NCBI RefSeq assembly: GCF_037325665.1
Contig: NC_090250.1
Coordinates: 47,645,627-47,709,626 of the forward strand
Direction of reading: 5' to 3'
Length of the DNA stretch: 64,000 nt
Origin: Littorina saxatilis
Taxonomy: Eukaryota; Mollusca; Gastropoda; Littorinimorpha; Littorinidae
The position numbers and the translations under genes are program-made. This document shows positions 31,403-42,025 of the stretch, piece after piece. The first letter of the stretch is position 1, and each line of letters begins with the position of its first letter. The notes below the pieces were generated by a model. The model was given only the letters and a program-made list of their open reading frames with translations, was not told where the DNA came from and made no database searches.

Positions 31403-32056
31403 CCAAAGTCTGATTCACACCGCAGAAAGGTCTAGACCAAAGTCTGATTCACACCGCAGAACGCTCTGGACCAAAGTCTGATTCACAACACAGAAAGGTC
31501 TAGACCAAAGTTTGATTCACACCACAGAAAGGTCCGGACCAAAGTCTGATTCACACCACAGAAAGGTCTAGACCAAAGTCTGATTCACACCACAGAACGC
31601 TCTGGACCAAAGTCTGATTCACACCGCAGAACGCTCTGGACCAAAGTCTGATTCACACCACAGAAAGGTCTAGACCAAAGTCTGATTCACACCGCAGAAC
31701 GCTCTGGACCAAAGTCTGATTCACACCGCAGAACGCTCTGGACCAAAGTCTGATTCACACCGCAGAACGCTCTGGACCAAAGTCTGATTCACACCACAGA
31801 AAGGTCTAGACCAAAGTCTGATTCACACCGCAGAACGCTCTAGACCAAAGTCTGATTCACACCACAGAAAGGTCTAGACCAAAGTCTGATTCACACCGCA
31901 GAACGCTCTGGACCAAAGTCTGATTCACACCACAGAAAGGTCTAGACCAAAGTCTGATTCACACCACAGAAAGGTCTGGACCAAAGTCTGATTCACACCA
32001 CAGAAAGGTCTGGACCAAAGTCTGATTCACACCACAGAAAGCACTGGACCAAAGTT
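31403..32056 (+). repeat. 34-bp minisatellite, ~19 copies, two unit types
   Basis: Unit CCAAAGTCTGATTCACAC followed by either CACAGAAAGGTCTAGA (type 1) or CGCAGAACGCTCTGGA (type 2), with a few hybrids. Types alternate irregularly. It lies about 240 bp downstream of the GT31 stop codon and runs into (CA)n at 32067-32145. Confidence 0.95.
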
Positions 32057-32293
32057 TACTTTAAAACACACACACACACACACACCCCTCCACACACCAC
32101 GCACGCTTACACGCACACACGCTTACACACACACACACACACACAGCACTCATAAGGGACAACCTGAATCCCTGCCAGACTCACACAGTCAAGGCACAAA
32201 GGATTAGAGACAGCTTTGCATCAGTGCACGTACACTAGGAAGGGGCAACGCACACAATCAGGAACAGTTGTGGTTGTAACTGAACTTTGCGGG

Positions 32294-33007
32294 TCACACT
32301 TGAGCAATCAAGCGGAGCCCTTTGTTGAGCGTGTGTAGAATGGAGGTCGCGTTCCACAAGGCGCGGAGTTGTTCCCCTTCCGCAATGACGGCTAACATGG
32401 GACAGTCGTGTTTCTTGACATTCAGGCACTGTTGTGCTTTGTCGGGGTTGAGGTACATCACCCGGTTGCTGTAGCCGGCAAAGTAGAAGGAGACGTTGGT
32501 GGCGATGACGGGCAGAATGCCGTACAGGTACACGTCGTCCACCCAGAAGGGCGGCGCAAGGCGGGCGGCGTCAAAGAGGGACGGAACGAGGTCCCCCGTG
32601 ATGATGACCATGTTTCCCGTGCAGTAGTGGTAGGGGTAGCGCGTCTCGTTTCGGAACAGCCGCCTGTCCACCGTCCACTTGCCCGCCCTGTAGATAATGG
32701 CGCTCTTGGTGTGCGACTTGGATAGGTTGCACATCACGGTCCTCCGCTTGTCCTGCAGAACGGGCCAGTAGTGGTGCAGCAGTTTGACCGTGTCGAAGAA
32801 CATGTCGTCGTCTAGTTTGACCAGCACCTTGACCCGCGGGCAGTGGTGCTCCACCCATCCGTAGCCCATGACGCCCTTGTGGGACAGGTTGTGGTAGGAG
32901 TCGAGGAAGTCGCCCTGCACCAGGTCGCCGTGCTGGTCGTGTTCTGCTTCCAGCCTCTGCTGCTCTGCGTCAGTAGACACACGGCCCAGCAGGAACACGC
33001 CACGCAC
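32294..33007 (-). CDS. GT31 beta-1,3-glycosyltransferase, exon 3 (catalytic)
   Basis: GT31 enzymes are Golgi type II membrane proteins that add Gal or GlcNAc in beta-1,3 linkage from UDP-sugars. This exon (237 codons, TTGTTTAG to TGA) begins VRGVFLLGR and carries the family blocks GDFLDSYHNLS and K.VMGYGWV, the metal-binding DDD in KVLVKLDDDMFFD (residues ~205-207 of the joined protein), YPYHYCTGNMVIITGDL and FWVDDVYLYG (~294-302; usual form EDVYVG). Asn-linked sites occur at NLS, NET, NVS and NAT. The exon joins exon 2 in phase 0. The exact acceptor and linkage are not predictable from this. It is followed by the 34-bp minisatellite. Confidence 0.92.
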   Translation of the reverse strand: MRGVFLLGRVSTDAEQQRLEAEHDQHGDLVQGDFLDSYHNLSHKGVMGYGWVEHHCPRVKVLVKLDDDMFFDTVKLLHHYWPVLQDKRRTVMCNLSKSHTKSAIIYRAGKWTVDRRLFRNETRYPYHYCTGNMVIITGDLVPSLFDAARLAPPFWVDDVYLYGILPVIATNVSFYFAGYSNRVMYLNPDKAQQCLNVKKHDCPMLAVIAEGEQLRALWNATSILHTLNKGLRLIAQV

Positions 33008-33101
33008 CTAAACAACACACACACACACACACACCGTCAGTAACAACATCATCACCATCGTCATCGCCACACGGCCCACCAGGAACACGCTACGCACCTA
33101 G

Positions 33102-33710
33102 CAGGGCCGGACTACCGGGGGGGTTATGGGGGTTGCGCAACCCCCCCCCCCCCCCCTAGCCTAAACATGTACCTTACTTATTTAATTTTTTTATTATTGC
33201 TTATTTTATGCCGTTTCATGCAAGGAGCGACCATTTTCCTATCTCAGAATATGACCTACCCATCAGCTTCAGGGGGCTTCGCCCCCTGACCCCCACAACG
33301 AGGGGGGGGGGGGGTTCTAGGGTTTCCGGACCCCCCCCCCCCCCCCCAGCCAAAAAATAAAAATAATGCATTTCTTTATTTTACATTGAGTTTCAATTTT
33401 TGGGGTATTAATTAGTGACAAAATCTGCTGCCTGAAACTGGTAATGATCATCCTCAGAATGCACCAGATTGCACCATTGTGCATCCTTTTTTCAACATTT
33501 TCCGGGGGGCATGCCCCCGGACCCCCCTAGCAATCTAGGCGCTTCGCGCCGAGTCGGCTCGGCACTTCGCGCCTTCACACCCATATCTTCACAATATACT
33601 TTTGAAAAAAAACACCCATAAAATGAGCTTATCCGCCCCTGCCGCCAGGGGGGACATACCTCTGGGCCCACTGGCAACCCCCCCCCTCCTCTTCGCCTAG
33701 TCCGGCCCTG
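33102..33710. mobile_element. CAGGGCCGG-ended element with 5-bp target duplication
   Basis: Inverted ends CAGGGCCGGACTA / TAGTCCGGCCCTG, duplication CCTAG at 33097-33101 and 33711-33715. G-rich and C-rich runs lie inside both ends, and it contains GGGGGGCATGCCCCCGG. It resembles hAT-type ends, and a 5-bp duplication is described for a hAT subgroup. It lies inside GT31 intron 2, within the acceptor-like repeat. Confidence 0.75.
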
Positions 33711-33715
33711 CCTAG

Positions 33716-33975
33716 ACAACACACACACCGTCAGTAATGACATTATCACTATTGTCATCACCAGACGGCCTAGCAGGAACACGCCACGCACCTAAACAAC
33801 ACACACACCGTCAGTGACGAAATCAACATCATTATCACCAACACAGTCCAGCATAAACTGGTCACGCACCTAGACAACACACACACCGACAGTAATCGTC
33901 ATCATCACACGACCAAACAGGAACACACAACGCACCTAGACAACACAAACGCCGTCAGTAACAACACCAGCATCA
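33716..33975 (-). repeat. Degenerate ~60-70 bp repeat copying the GT31 exon 3 acceptor
   Basis: At least four intronic copies (near 33063-33100, 33767-33800, 33849-33885, 33904-33945) of the block that spans the true acceptor at 33008: on the minus strand GTGTGTTGT(T/C)TAG then GTGCGTGGCGTGTTCCTG. Each preserves a TAG and part of the first ~27 exon bases. Confidence 0.75.
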
Positions 33976-34234
33976 TCATCACCACACTGCCCAGCAACAA
34001 CCCGCCATGCACGATTTAATGCAGGCATAGCCATGTAACAGCTAGACCCAGCACTTTGCAAGCCTTGTTGATTTTTGTACACAGAGGCAACCAAAAGGAT
34101 TACACTGTGACTCAGAAAGAATCGACCTGAGAAAGAACCAAGACTGGATTTCAATGTACTGACTAGTGAGATGTATACGATGCAAAGAAGTGAAAATAAT
34201 AAAATGGCTTTGTAAAATTAGCCGTGCAACTTAC

Positions 34235-34554
34235 GTTGGCGTTAAAGAACAGGACGTTGCTTGGCGCCATGAAGGTAGTGCGCATGTCGTGGCGGCGCTG
34301 GAAGTGGTCCGGTGCCGTGTGCACCATGAAGAGAACGTGCACCTCGTTCCCGTCCTTCGTGCGGCACAGGTCGGGGTTGTTGAGCAGCAGTGGAGCGTCC
34401 AGTGTGAGCGCCAGGTGTCGGGGTGCCTCGTCCTCAGTCAGGTTCAGGTAGAAGAGCAGTCGCCGCAGTTCGTTCTTCTGTCGCCGTCTTGCCGTCGTTG
34501 TCAGGGAAACCGCTTGCCTCTGCCCTGACACTGAGCTGACTGTGTTGGTCGTTG
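34235..34554 (-). CDS. GT31 beta-1,3-glycosyltransferase, exon 2 (stem and start of catalytic domain)
   Basis: The 320-nt exon is bounded by GGCACCAG and GTAAGTTG. It enters in phase 1 and leaves in phase 0. It encodes a Thr/Ser/Gln-rich stem (TTNTVSSVSGQRQAVS), a basic RRRQKNE stretch, LLFYLNLTEDEAP, and the GT31 opening strands NEVHVLFMVHTAPDHFQRR and MRTTFMAPSNVLFFNAN. An alternative acceptor (AACACAG) 12 bp further in would keep the same phase. Confidence 0.85.
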
Positions 34555-34638
34555 CTGGTGCCAAAGGATTTTATTACCATTTGTGTGTACCATGCGATAA
34601 TTTGACCAATCAGGATTGATTCTAGGTGAGCCTCTTAA

Positions 34639-35385
34639 AGGCACAGTAAGCCTCCCGTAAACCATCACAGATACTGTCAGGCTTTTACACACATTAGAAA
34701 CACCCTTTCGTTTAAACACTCACCGCTTGAGAACATCCTAGGTGCCCTCCGTAAAGAGCGAGCAATTTTCAAAGAATTTATTGTTGCGTGGTTTGTCTTA
34801 CCCCTGAGCCATCGTGAACCCGTGTGATGCATCCAGTTTCCCTTTTTCACAATGTAGTCGTCAATTAGTAATTTGAATGCGACTCGATGTGAGCTTATCT
34901 GCAATAGCACGTTATTATGTACCTCTGACTATGCACGAAACAAACGGCTGTGGTTCACAAGAACTCTAGCGATGGATTTTGACTGTTAAGAGGAACTGGC
35001 AATAGGTATAAACCGTCGTCTGCTACGAGAACCACGACCTTGCGTGACCCTGCTTCCGGGCTTTTCTTTGTTCAAACTTTCAAAACTTCGAATTGTACTG
35101 ATCTTGTCTTGATGAAAAAAGAATTCATTTATGATTTAAGTATGTTTGTGTAACAAGCTGTCAATTTATTATTTAGATTTTAAAAGTTAGGTCTAGCGCC
35201 AAAACGCACCACGGTCCGATTGTCTCTGAGACAATCCGCAAAATTAATTCTTTAAAAATTGCTCGCTCTTTACGTAGGTCACCTAGGATGTTCCCGTTTG
35301 GTGAGCGTTCAAATGGAAGGGTGTTTGTACTGTGTGTAAAAGCCTGACAGTATCTGTGATGGTTTACGGGAGGCTTACTGTGCCT
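34639..35385 (+). mobile_element. TTAA-flanked long-TIR MITE, copy 3 (best preserved)
   Basis: 747 bp, TTAA at 34635-34638 and 35386-35389. Starts AGGCACAGTAAGCCTCCCG; inverted arms ~145 bp with about 90% match. It lies in intron 1 of the GT31 gene. Confidence 0.88.
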
Positions 35386-35642
35386 TTAATGTTATAGCGG
35401 TCAGGCAGAGACCCTTTTATTTATTTATCACTTTAAAAATAACGAAGACAAACCAAAACTTTGAAATAAAATTATCAAGGCGACTTATTTATTTTATTTT
35501 TAACATTAAAACCCTTACCATTTTGAAGTATCAAAAAGTCAAACCTGTCGGGAGGGGGGGGGGTGGGCATGCTGTGCGCAGCTCTCTTGACAAGTACAGT
35601 CGTGGTCAAAGTTCGGAAGAATTAAATGAAGAGTCAATGAAC

Positions 35643-36198
35643 CATCTTGAACACGCGGCCAGTACAACTGGCCTTGACACGGAACGATTCAAGGGGGGCA
35701 ATCTCAGTCATCTGAAAGAGGGAAAGCCAAACGCAATCCGCCTTGTTCGATTTTATGAGCTTGGACGATAGAGAAAAATAAGAAAAGCAAAAGCTGGAGT
35801 CCAGTCTGGACGAAACTGCAATCAAGAACGCAGAATTGATTTTTTCTGAGTTTTTTTTTTTAGCCGTAAGCGCCATTTCTCATTTCGAATTTCTCATAAC
35901 TGCTGTTCACCGCAGTGAAACCAACAAAGGGGCCTCACTCTGGAAGAGTTTCCTGCTCCGATAAACATGGCGCTTACGACTAAAAAAAAACTCAGAAAAA
36001 ATCAATTCTGCGTTCTTGATAGCAGTTTCGTCCAGACTGGACTCCAGCTTTTGCGTTTCTTATTTTTCTCTATCGTCCAAGCCCATAAAATCGAACAAGG
36101 CGGATTGCGTTTGGATTTCCCTCTTTCAGATGACTGAGATTGCCCCCCTTGAATGGTTCCGTGTCAAGGCCAGTTGTACTGGCCGCGTGTTCAAGATG
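35643..36198. mobile_element. Fold-back element with 9-bp duplication (Mutator-like), copy 1
   Basis: The ends CATCTTGAACACGCGGCC and their inverse bound inverted arms of ~235 bp with a ~90-bp loop. The duplication TCAATGAAC lies at 35634-35642 and 36199-36207. Long arms plus a 9-bp duplication are the hallmarks of Mutator-like elements. It encodes no transposase. A second copy is at 50916-51670. It lies in intron 1 of GT31. Confidence 0.85.
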
Positions 36199-36864
36199 TC
36201 AATGAACTTGCGCAACTCAGTTTTTGTCAAATGTAGTTGTACGTCATTTCCTTACTGTCTGATGTTGATTCTCAACATATTCTATTCTCTTGGACAAGAA
36301 AAAGCGAAGCAAAAGGTAGGTTGGACCTATCACGGAGATCACCATGTAAACGTAGAAATGAAACAAAACTGAGGCGGTCTCGAATAGCCCAATAGGTTGA
36401 AAAACATGAAAACCAGCAACCAACTGGCCAATCATACCGACGGACGATATGCCGGAGGGGTAGGGCCTATTGTATTGATAAACGATTTGTCCACAGACGT
36501 CATTTGAATGGCGATAATGCACAAAGGCAATAATGCTGATCAAAGTTTGCCGTCTAACGATGTGTCATTTGCAAAATGAATTCAGCCAAAAATGTCCAAA
36601 TCTGTTGATTTATGGCAGTGTATACGAGGAGATGAATGATGTTACCCCGTGTAAAAACCTGGATAGATATGGGACCGCGTGTACATGATCCCTTACACGA
36701 GAAGGAAGAATACCCTTTGCTGTTTTGGAATGGAGACCGACGCCAGAGAATATGTGTGCAGGCACACTCTTCATAGTACAGAGAAATGATACAGAGAGAG
36801 ATGTTGATGGAACTTTATTTTTCAAGGATAGAGGTTTAAGGCGACGCCTTTTCTTACAACCGGA

Positions 36865-36866
<2 letters not shown>

Positions 36867-36897
<31 letters not shown>

Positions 36898-36960
36898 GAC
36901 AGAGAGAGAGAGACAGAGAGAGAGGGAGGCGGAGAGGAGAGAGAGAGAGAGAGAGGAGGG
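36867..36960. repeat. (GA)n microsatellite beside GT31 exon 1
   Basis: GA/GACA repeat followed by a G run, ending ~30 bp from the exon 1 donor on the intron side. On the transcript it is a long CU-rich tract just after the 5' splice site. Confidence 0.9.
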
Positions 36961-36991
36961 GGTGGGGGGGGGGGGGGAGTTGGAAGTGTAC

Positions 36992-37111
36992 CTGTTTTGT
37001 CCAAACATTTGAAGATGGTGAGAAGGTTGAGACAGACCGTGAGACAGAGGAGAAGCAGCAAGACTTTCAGTTTTCTTCTGAAGTTCATCCCGTCACGCGG
37101 CTCACTCCAGT
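36992..37111 (-). CDS. GT31 beta-1,3-glycosyltransferase, exon 1 (signal anchor)
   Basis: Coding from ATG at 37088 (minus strand): MNFRRKLKVLLLLLCLTV then CLNLLTIFKCLDKT, a short basic cytoplasmic tail and one hydrophobic segment, the classic type II Golgi anchor. The donor is AAAACAG then GTACACTT, phase 1, matching exon 2. The frame is also open upstream, but GTTTGCCTACAG just before 37111 looks like an acceptor, so an untranslated leader exon probably lies further right. The joined protein is about 376 residues, normal for the family. Confidence 0.85.
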
Positions 37112-37139
37112 CTGTAGGCAAACATTGATGACTGAACAA

Positions 37140-37300
37140 TAATCAATCAATCAATCAATATGAAGCTTATATAGCGCGTATTCCGTGGGTACAGTTCTAA
37201 GCGCTTGTCGAAGAGTTGTCAACAGACGGACACAAACCCTATCACACACTAGCAAACCCTGATAAACATACAACAAACAACTGTTTAACAACAATGTACA
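37140..37300 (-). mobile_element. Truncated SINE 3' end with (ATTG)n tail
   Basis: AATCAATCAATCAATATGAA then GCTTATATAGCGCGTATTCC match the 3' region of the SINE at 24228. No head is present. Confidence 0.6.
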
Positions 37301-37310
37301 ATAAACGCTT

Positions 37311-37314
<4 letters not shown>

Positions 37315-37344
<30 letters not shown>

Positions 37345-37660
37345 AAGAGCGAGATAGGGAGAGAGAGAGAGGGAGAGAGAAAGATAGGGAGAGAGGGAGA
37401 GAGAGAGGGAGAGAGAAAGATAGGGAGAGAGGGAGAGAGAGAGAGGGAGAGAGAAAGATAGGGAGAGAGGGAGAGAGAGAGAGAGGGGGGTGAGAGAGAG
37501 CGAGAGGGGGGAGCGGAGAGAGAGGGGAGAGAGGGAGAGAGAGATGGATGGTTTATGAGAGAGAGGGAGACTGAGAGGGAGAGAGAGAGAAGAGGGAGAG
37601 AGAGAGTGAGAGAGGGGTGGAGAAAGAGAGAGGGAGAGAGAGAGATGGATGGATGGATGG
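37315..37660. repeat. Complex (GA)n array with higher-order unit
   Basis: GA-rich DNA with a recurring GAAAGATAGGGAGAGAG block of ~33-36 bp repeated about four times, and GATGGATGG blocks at the right end. Confidence 0.9.
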
Positions 37661-37711
37661 TTTAATTGTGTAACCAGTGGATTGGTTTTTACAATGCTAA
37701 AATAAGAAGAA

Positions 37712-38580
37712 ACAAGTCGCGTAAGGCGAAAATACAACATTTAGTCAAGCTGTCGAACTCACAGAATGAAACTGAACGCAATGCAATTTTTCAGCAAGAC
37801 CGTATACTCGTAGCATCGTCAGTCCACCGCTCGTGGCAAAGGCAGTGAAATTGACAAGAAGAGCGGGGTAGTAGTTGCGCTGAGCAGGATAGCACGCTTT
37901 TCCGTACCTCTCTTCGTTTTAACTTTCTGAGCGTGTTTTTAATCTAAACATATCATATCTATATGTTTTTGGAATCAGGAACCGACAAGGAATAAGATGA
38001 AAGTGTTTTTAAATTGATTTCGAAAATTTAATTTTGATCATAATTTATATATTTTTAATTTTCAGAGCTTGTTTTTAATCCAAATATAACATATTTATAT
38101 GTTTTTTTAATCAGAAAATGATGAAGAATAAGATGAACGTAAATTTGGATCGTTTCATTAAAAATTTTTTTTTTTACAATTTTCAGATTTTTAATGACCA
38201 AAGTCGTTATCAATTTTTAAGCCACCAAGCTGAAATGCAATACCAAAGTTCGGCCTTCGTCGAAGATTGCATGGCCAAAATGTCAATCAATTTGATTGGA
38301 AAATGAGGGTGTGACAGTGCCGCCTCAACTTTTACAAAAAGCCGGATATGACGTCATCAAAGGTATTTATCGAAAAAAAGAAAAAAGTGTCCGGGCATAT
38401 CATTCCCAGGAACTCTCATGTAAAATTTCATAAAGATCGGTCCAGTAGTTTGGTCTGAATTGCTCTACACACACACGCGCACAGACAGACAGACAGACAC
38501 ACGCACACACATACACCACGACCCTCGTCTCGATTCCCCCTCTATGTTAAAACATTTAGTCAAAACTTGACTAAATGTAA
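37712..38580 (+). mobile_element. Microsatellite-bearing stem-loop element, copy d
   Basis: Complete copy: ACAAGTCGCGTAAGGCG start, GGATATGACGTCATCAAAG, short (CA)n and (CAGA)n tracts, and the stem-loop end. Confidence 0.88.
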
Positions 38581-38719
38581 AAAGTACAAAAGCAACATTT
38601 CACGTAATCAAATCAGTACATACATGATATTACACTGACATGATTGTTGATCAGTCGTAACAATGTTTAGACATTTTCAGAGGCTTGCTAACATACTCAG
38701 CATACAAGGGCATGCAACA

Positions 38720-38782
<63 letters not shown>

Positions 38783-38790
38783 GCGCACAC
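38720..38790. repeat. (CA)n microsatellite
   Basis: Nearly pure CA repeat. Confidence 0.95.
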
Positions 38791-38819
38791 ACATAAACTC
38801 GCGTGCGCGCAAGTAATTA

Positions 38820-39402
38820 TGTAGGGGAAGGGAGGGCAAGTCGACCCCCTCGGGTATGTCGTCCCCCCTCGATTTTGAGAACATGACACTGCAGGGGTGA
38901 TTATCATCGATTTCATAAGCCAGAGTTACCCAACCTGAATCAGTTGAAGAAAAAAAAAATGTCGAAATAAACGGGCCCAGCAAAGCGGTAAGTCTTTGTC
39001 AATTTTGATGGTTTCCACTCTAAAATTGTTGCACGAAAAAAACAACAGTCAGTGCATGGGAGCCGCTGATTCGTAAAATGCACCAGATCTGCAAAAAAGC
39101 TTTGGCTTTCATAACAACTAGTCGAAAGTTATAGATCTCAGGCTATCCCAGGAACAATGGTAAATAGCAATGTTCAGCGAGTACCATGATCGGGTAATTC
39201 GTCCCCCCCTTTGTCGTGTAACTCGACCCGGGTCACAATACCCGACTATGGGTCCATATCACTCTCTCGTCTGTGTAGACTCTTTAATCTCCAAGAAATA
39301 GTGTCAGATGAAGAACCCGTAAAAGTTCTTTGTATGTATTTGAAATAAAAGTGAACGTAGCCTTAAAAAAATAATATTCGAAGTTGTGTGTTGATTAATT
39401 AA

Positions 39403-39442
<40 letters not shown>

Positions 39443-40078
39443 GACAGAGAGAGACAGAGAGAGAGAGAGAGGGGGGGTGCGCTTTCCCGTCATTGGAAGT
39501 GCGCGTATACTAGTAGGCCTATTAAACTATTTCACGTTCACGCAACCTGAAATGGGCGACACAAATCAATTACAAGTCCAATTTGTAAATATATTTTCCC
39601 ATTTGCTTCGCTTTGAACCAGAGCAACTAATAAGTATAGATGTTTGAACATCTATCCCTTCAAATACTCACCCTCCCTGCATAGCCAAGACGTCGATCGA
39701 CTTCTGACGTAGGCCGACTCATTATGACGTCATTCTCACTTCCGATTAACAAAACTGACACAGAAAAGTTACTTCAGTCAATTTCATATGTCGAGGTGAT
39801 GCTATTGGGTAATATGAACAACCTTTTCCACCTGGACGAATTACCCGCCCCCCATGGACGAGTTGCCCTCCATGGAGGGCAAGTCGTCCATGCTTCAGGA
39901 TTTTTTTCTTTTATATTTTATTTAAAAACCGTGCCAGTTGGATCGTTCATATTCCACACAACGCTTACACGAAAGAGAACACACCAGGTTTTACAACAAA
40001 AACAATCTTTTTTTTAAAAAGACGAGAGGTATAAGCTGCATTTGTTAGAGGGGTCGACTTGCCCTCCCTTCCCCTACA
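38820..40078. mobile_element. TA-flanked 1.26-kb element with 30-bp TIRs
   Basis: Inverted ends TGTAGGGGAAGGGAGGGCAA... (about 30 bp, ending in a GTCGACCCC box) with TA at 38818-38819 and 40079-40080. No transposase frame is visible. The end motif (GGGCAAGTCG) recurs inside, including the 40-bp palindrome at 39853-39892 and near 39192-39240. A (GA)n tract lies at 39408-39472. Superfamily undetermined; the TA duplication allows Tc1/mariner or others. Confidence 0.78.
39853..39892. repeat. 40-bp palindrome built from the element's end motif
   Basis: CATGGACGAGTTGCCCTC meets its inverse GAGGGCAAGTCGTCCATG around a central CATG, with a single mismatched pair. Each arm repeats the TIR box. Confidence 0.85.
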
Positions 40079-40172
40079 TATACACACGTTTCCAGTGTAT
40101 GACGTTTACATTTACAATAATAATCAAACTACCCCGTAATAATAATAAACCTCGACTTTGAGACAAGAATAA

Positions 40173-40297
40173 ACAAGAGGCGAAGCCTTCAAGGCTCACG
40201 TAAGAAATAGACAAACAGTAACCAGGGGCGTCTTATCCAGGTGGGGCTAGAGCCCCACCACTTTTCCCCCCCTAAAAAAAAAAAGACAAAAAAGAGA

Positions 40298-40354
<57 letters not shown>

Positions 40355-40643
40355 TCAAAGGGAAAGAACTCGATAACGCTCTTCTTTTGCAATAGAGACA
40401 GAAAGTTCCGATTTGGTGTGTCTGCTGCTTTTTCACGAGATTGTGCTATCGTATTTCCTAATTAAAATTGATAGCCCCACCACCTTTTCATAGCGTGTGA
40501 CGCCCCTGGTAACACAAACTCAATCACTCCGTCACACATACACACACACACACACAGTAAGCATAGGTGACACTGTGCAAGAAAGCGAGACACTAGATCT
40601 AGATCTGTCTGTCTGCATGTAGCCTACTTACAGGGACACGACT
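40173..40643 (+). mobile_element. ACAAGA-hairpin element, type C, interrupted
   Basis: Starts ACAAGAGGCGAAGCCTTC (hairpin AGGC/GCCT) then GGCTCACGTAAG. It is shared with 63128-63297 (minus strand), and similarity stops at GACACGACT. The copy here is split by the 5-bp-duplication element at 40223-40508. Confidence 0.7.
40223..40508. mobile_element. CAGGGGCGTC-ended element with 5-bp target duplication
   Basis: 286 bp, inverted ends CAGGGGCGTC / GACGCCCCTG, duplication GTAAC at 40218-40222 and 40509-40513. The empty site with a single GTAAC is at 63248-63252 (reverse strand) in the paralogous repeat. AGCCCCACCA occurs inside both ends. It has an internal (GA)n tract (40296-40352). Confidence 0.9.
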
Positions 40644-40910
40644 AAGAGTAATACCTAATATTCTGGACTCGCAACGAAATATACTGTAAACAAATGACAA
40701 TGAACAACGCTTCGACCTAATGGTCTTCAACAGGTTAAAAAAAAAATGAAAACAACAATACAAATATCAAAACGACTTATCAGAGAAGATGATGTCCTCC
40801 AAGCGCAAAAGAAGGGGGAAAGGGAGATAAATCAAAAAGAAAAATGAGCAATGAAAAATGAAACCAAAACGAAACAAACCAGAATAATAACGCTTGAAGG
40901 GCCTGAAGTT

Positions 40911-40914
<4 letters not shown>

Positions 40915-40990
<76 letters not shown>

Positions 40991-41110
40991 GACTTAGACT
41001 TAGACTTAGAACATTTTATTCACATAAAGGGTAGACATTTTAGGCCATAGGCTTAATCTTACAATGTGCCCTTTACATTCACACAAACACATATTCACGC
41101 GTGCGCCCGA
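40915..41110 (-). mobile_element. 3' end of a second LINE with (CTAAGT)n tail and (GA)n tract
   Basis: On the minus strand ...TTTATGTGAATAAAATGTTC is followed by four AAGTCT units and then CT/GA microsatellite. This is the same type of short-repeat tail as the LINE at 25793, on an unrelated 3' end. Confidence 0.6.
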
Positions 41111-41143
41111 CTAGAATCATAGAAACATCAAACATACAGTAAT

Positions 41144-41450
41144 AATAATTAAACTACTCACTTATCGCCCCCCCCCCCCCCCCCCCCCCCCCCCGGCGCA
41201 AATCAAGAGCACACGATAATCCCAAAGAAATGACACTCCTCTTTCTCTCCCTCTTATTACTTACAGTTATACTCACACACCTGCGCGCGCACACTCACAT
41301 ACACCTGACACACACGCAATCACTCTCGTGCGCACATACATCACACATAGCCAAGTCATGTATTGATTTGGGCAAATAACGAGGGCAGTTTATTCAAGAG
41401 AATACCATCTGACAATGAGAGATATCATTGTGCAGTGATAAGTCCACAAC
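41144..41450 (-). repeat. Ngaro-like element: direct repeat B2
   Basis: Copy of 42026-42313, differing mainly in the length of a poly-C run. Confidence 0.85.
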
Positions 41451-41673
41451 AAAAAACAACAAACATTTGGTTACACTAACAACAATCACAAGGAGCCCTC
41501 ACTCAAAAATTTAACACCGTGAATAATGATTACATAACAAGGTTCGAGTCGCTTCATGCACAACCTCACTTCAAGTGAAGGCACACACAGGCATGCATTT
41601 GCCTCAAAATTAAGAACATCATGCAACGGATTGCTAACCAAATACAACGGTGGGTGCCGGGGGTGGATGGGGG

Positions 41674-42025
41674 GTAAGAAATAGTTGGCATATGCCCGCT
41701 GCGCCGCGCTGGTAAGGACTGACCACAATGTGTTGCTCTCCCGTTCTTATAGACCCCCGCTGATGCATCACACGTGCAAGCCCCCCGGCAACATGGACAT
41801 TGCGGCTGGGCTCTTCTCCTCGACTTTCACAAATCCTCCTCTCCCCTCTCTTTCTAATTACGGGCCTAAGTGTTGATATCCTGCTTTACTACCCTCTCTT
41901 CCCTACCTGCCAACACTGATCCCTTTAGGCCTACCTCAAGTATCTAACATCCTCCTCCTCCACCCGCGGCTAATCTGTCTCGTTTAAATAGAGTTTATTT
42001 GACGCTGTCCGCTCTATCCAAACTC
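41674..42025 (-). repeat. Ngaro-like element: direct repeat A2
   Basis: Near-identical copy of the outer 5' repeat at 45901-46262. Confidence 0.88.

Noticed and set aside
37285-37740. 151-codon Ser/Leu-rich frame
   Set aside because: Translation of (GA)n repeat on the opposite strand.
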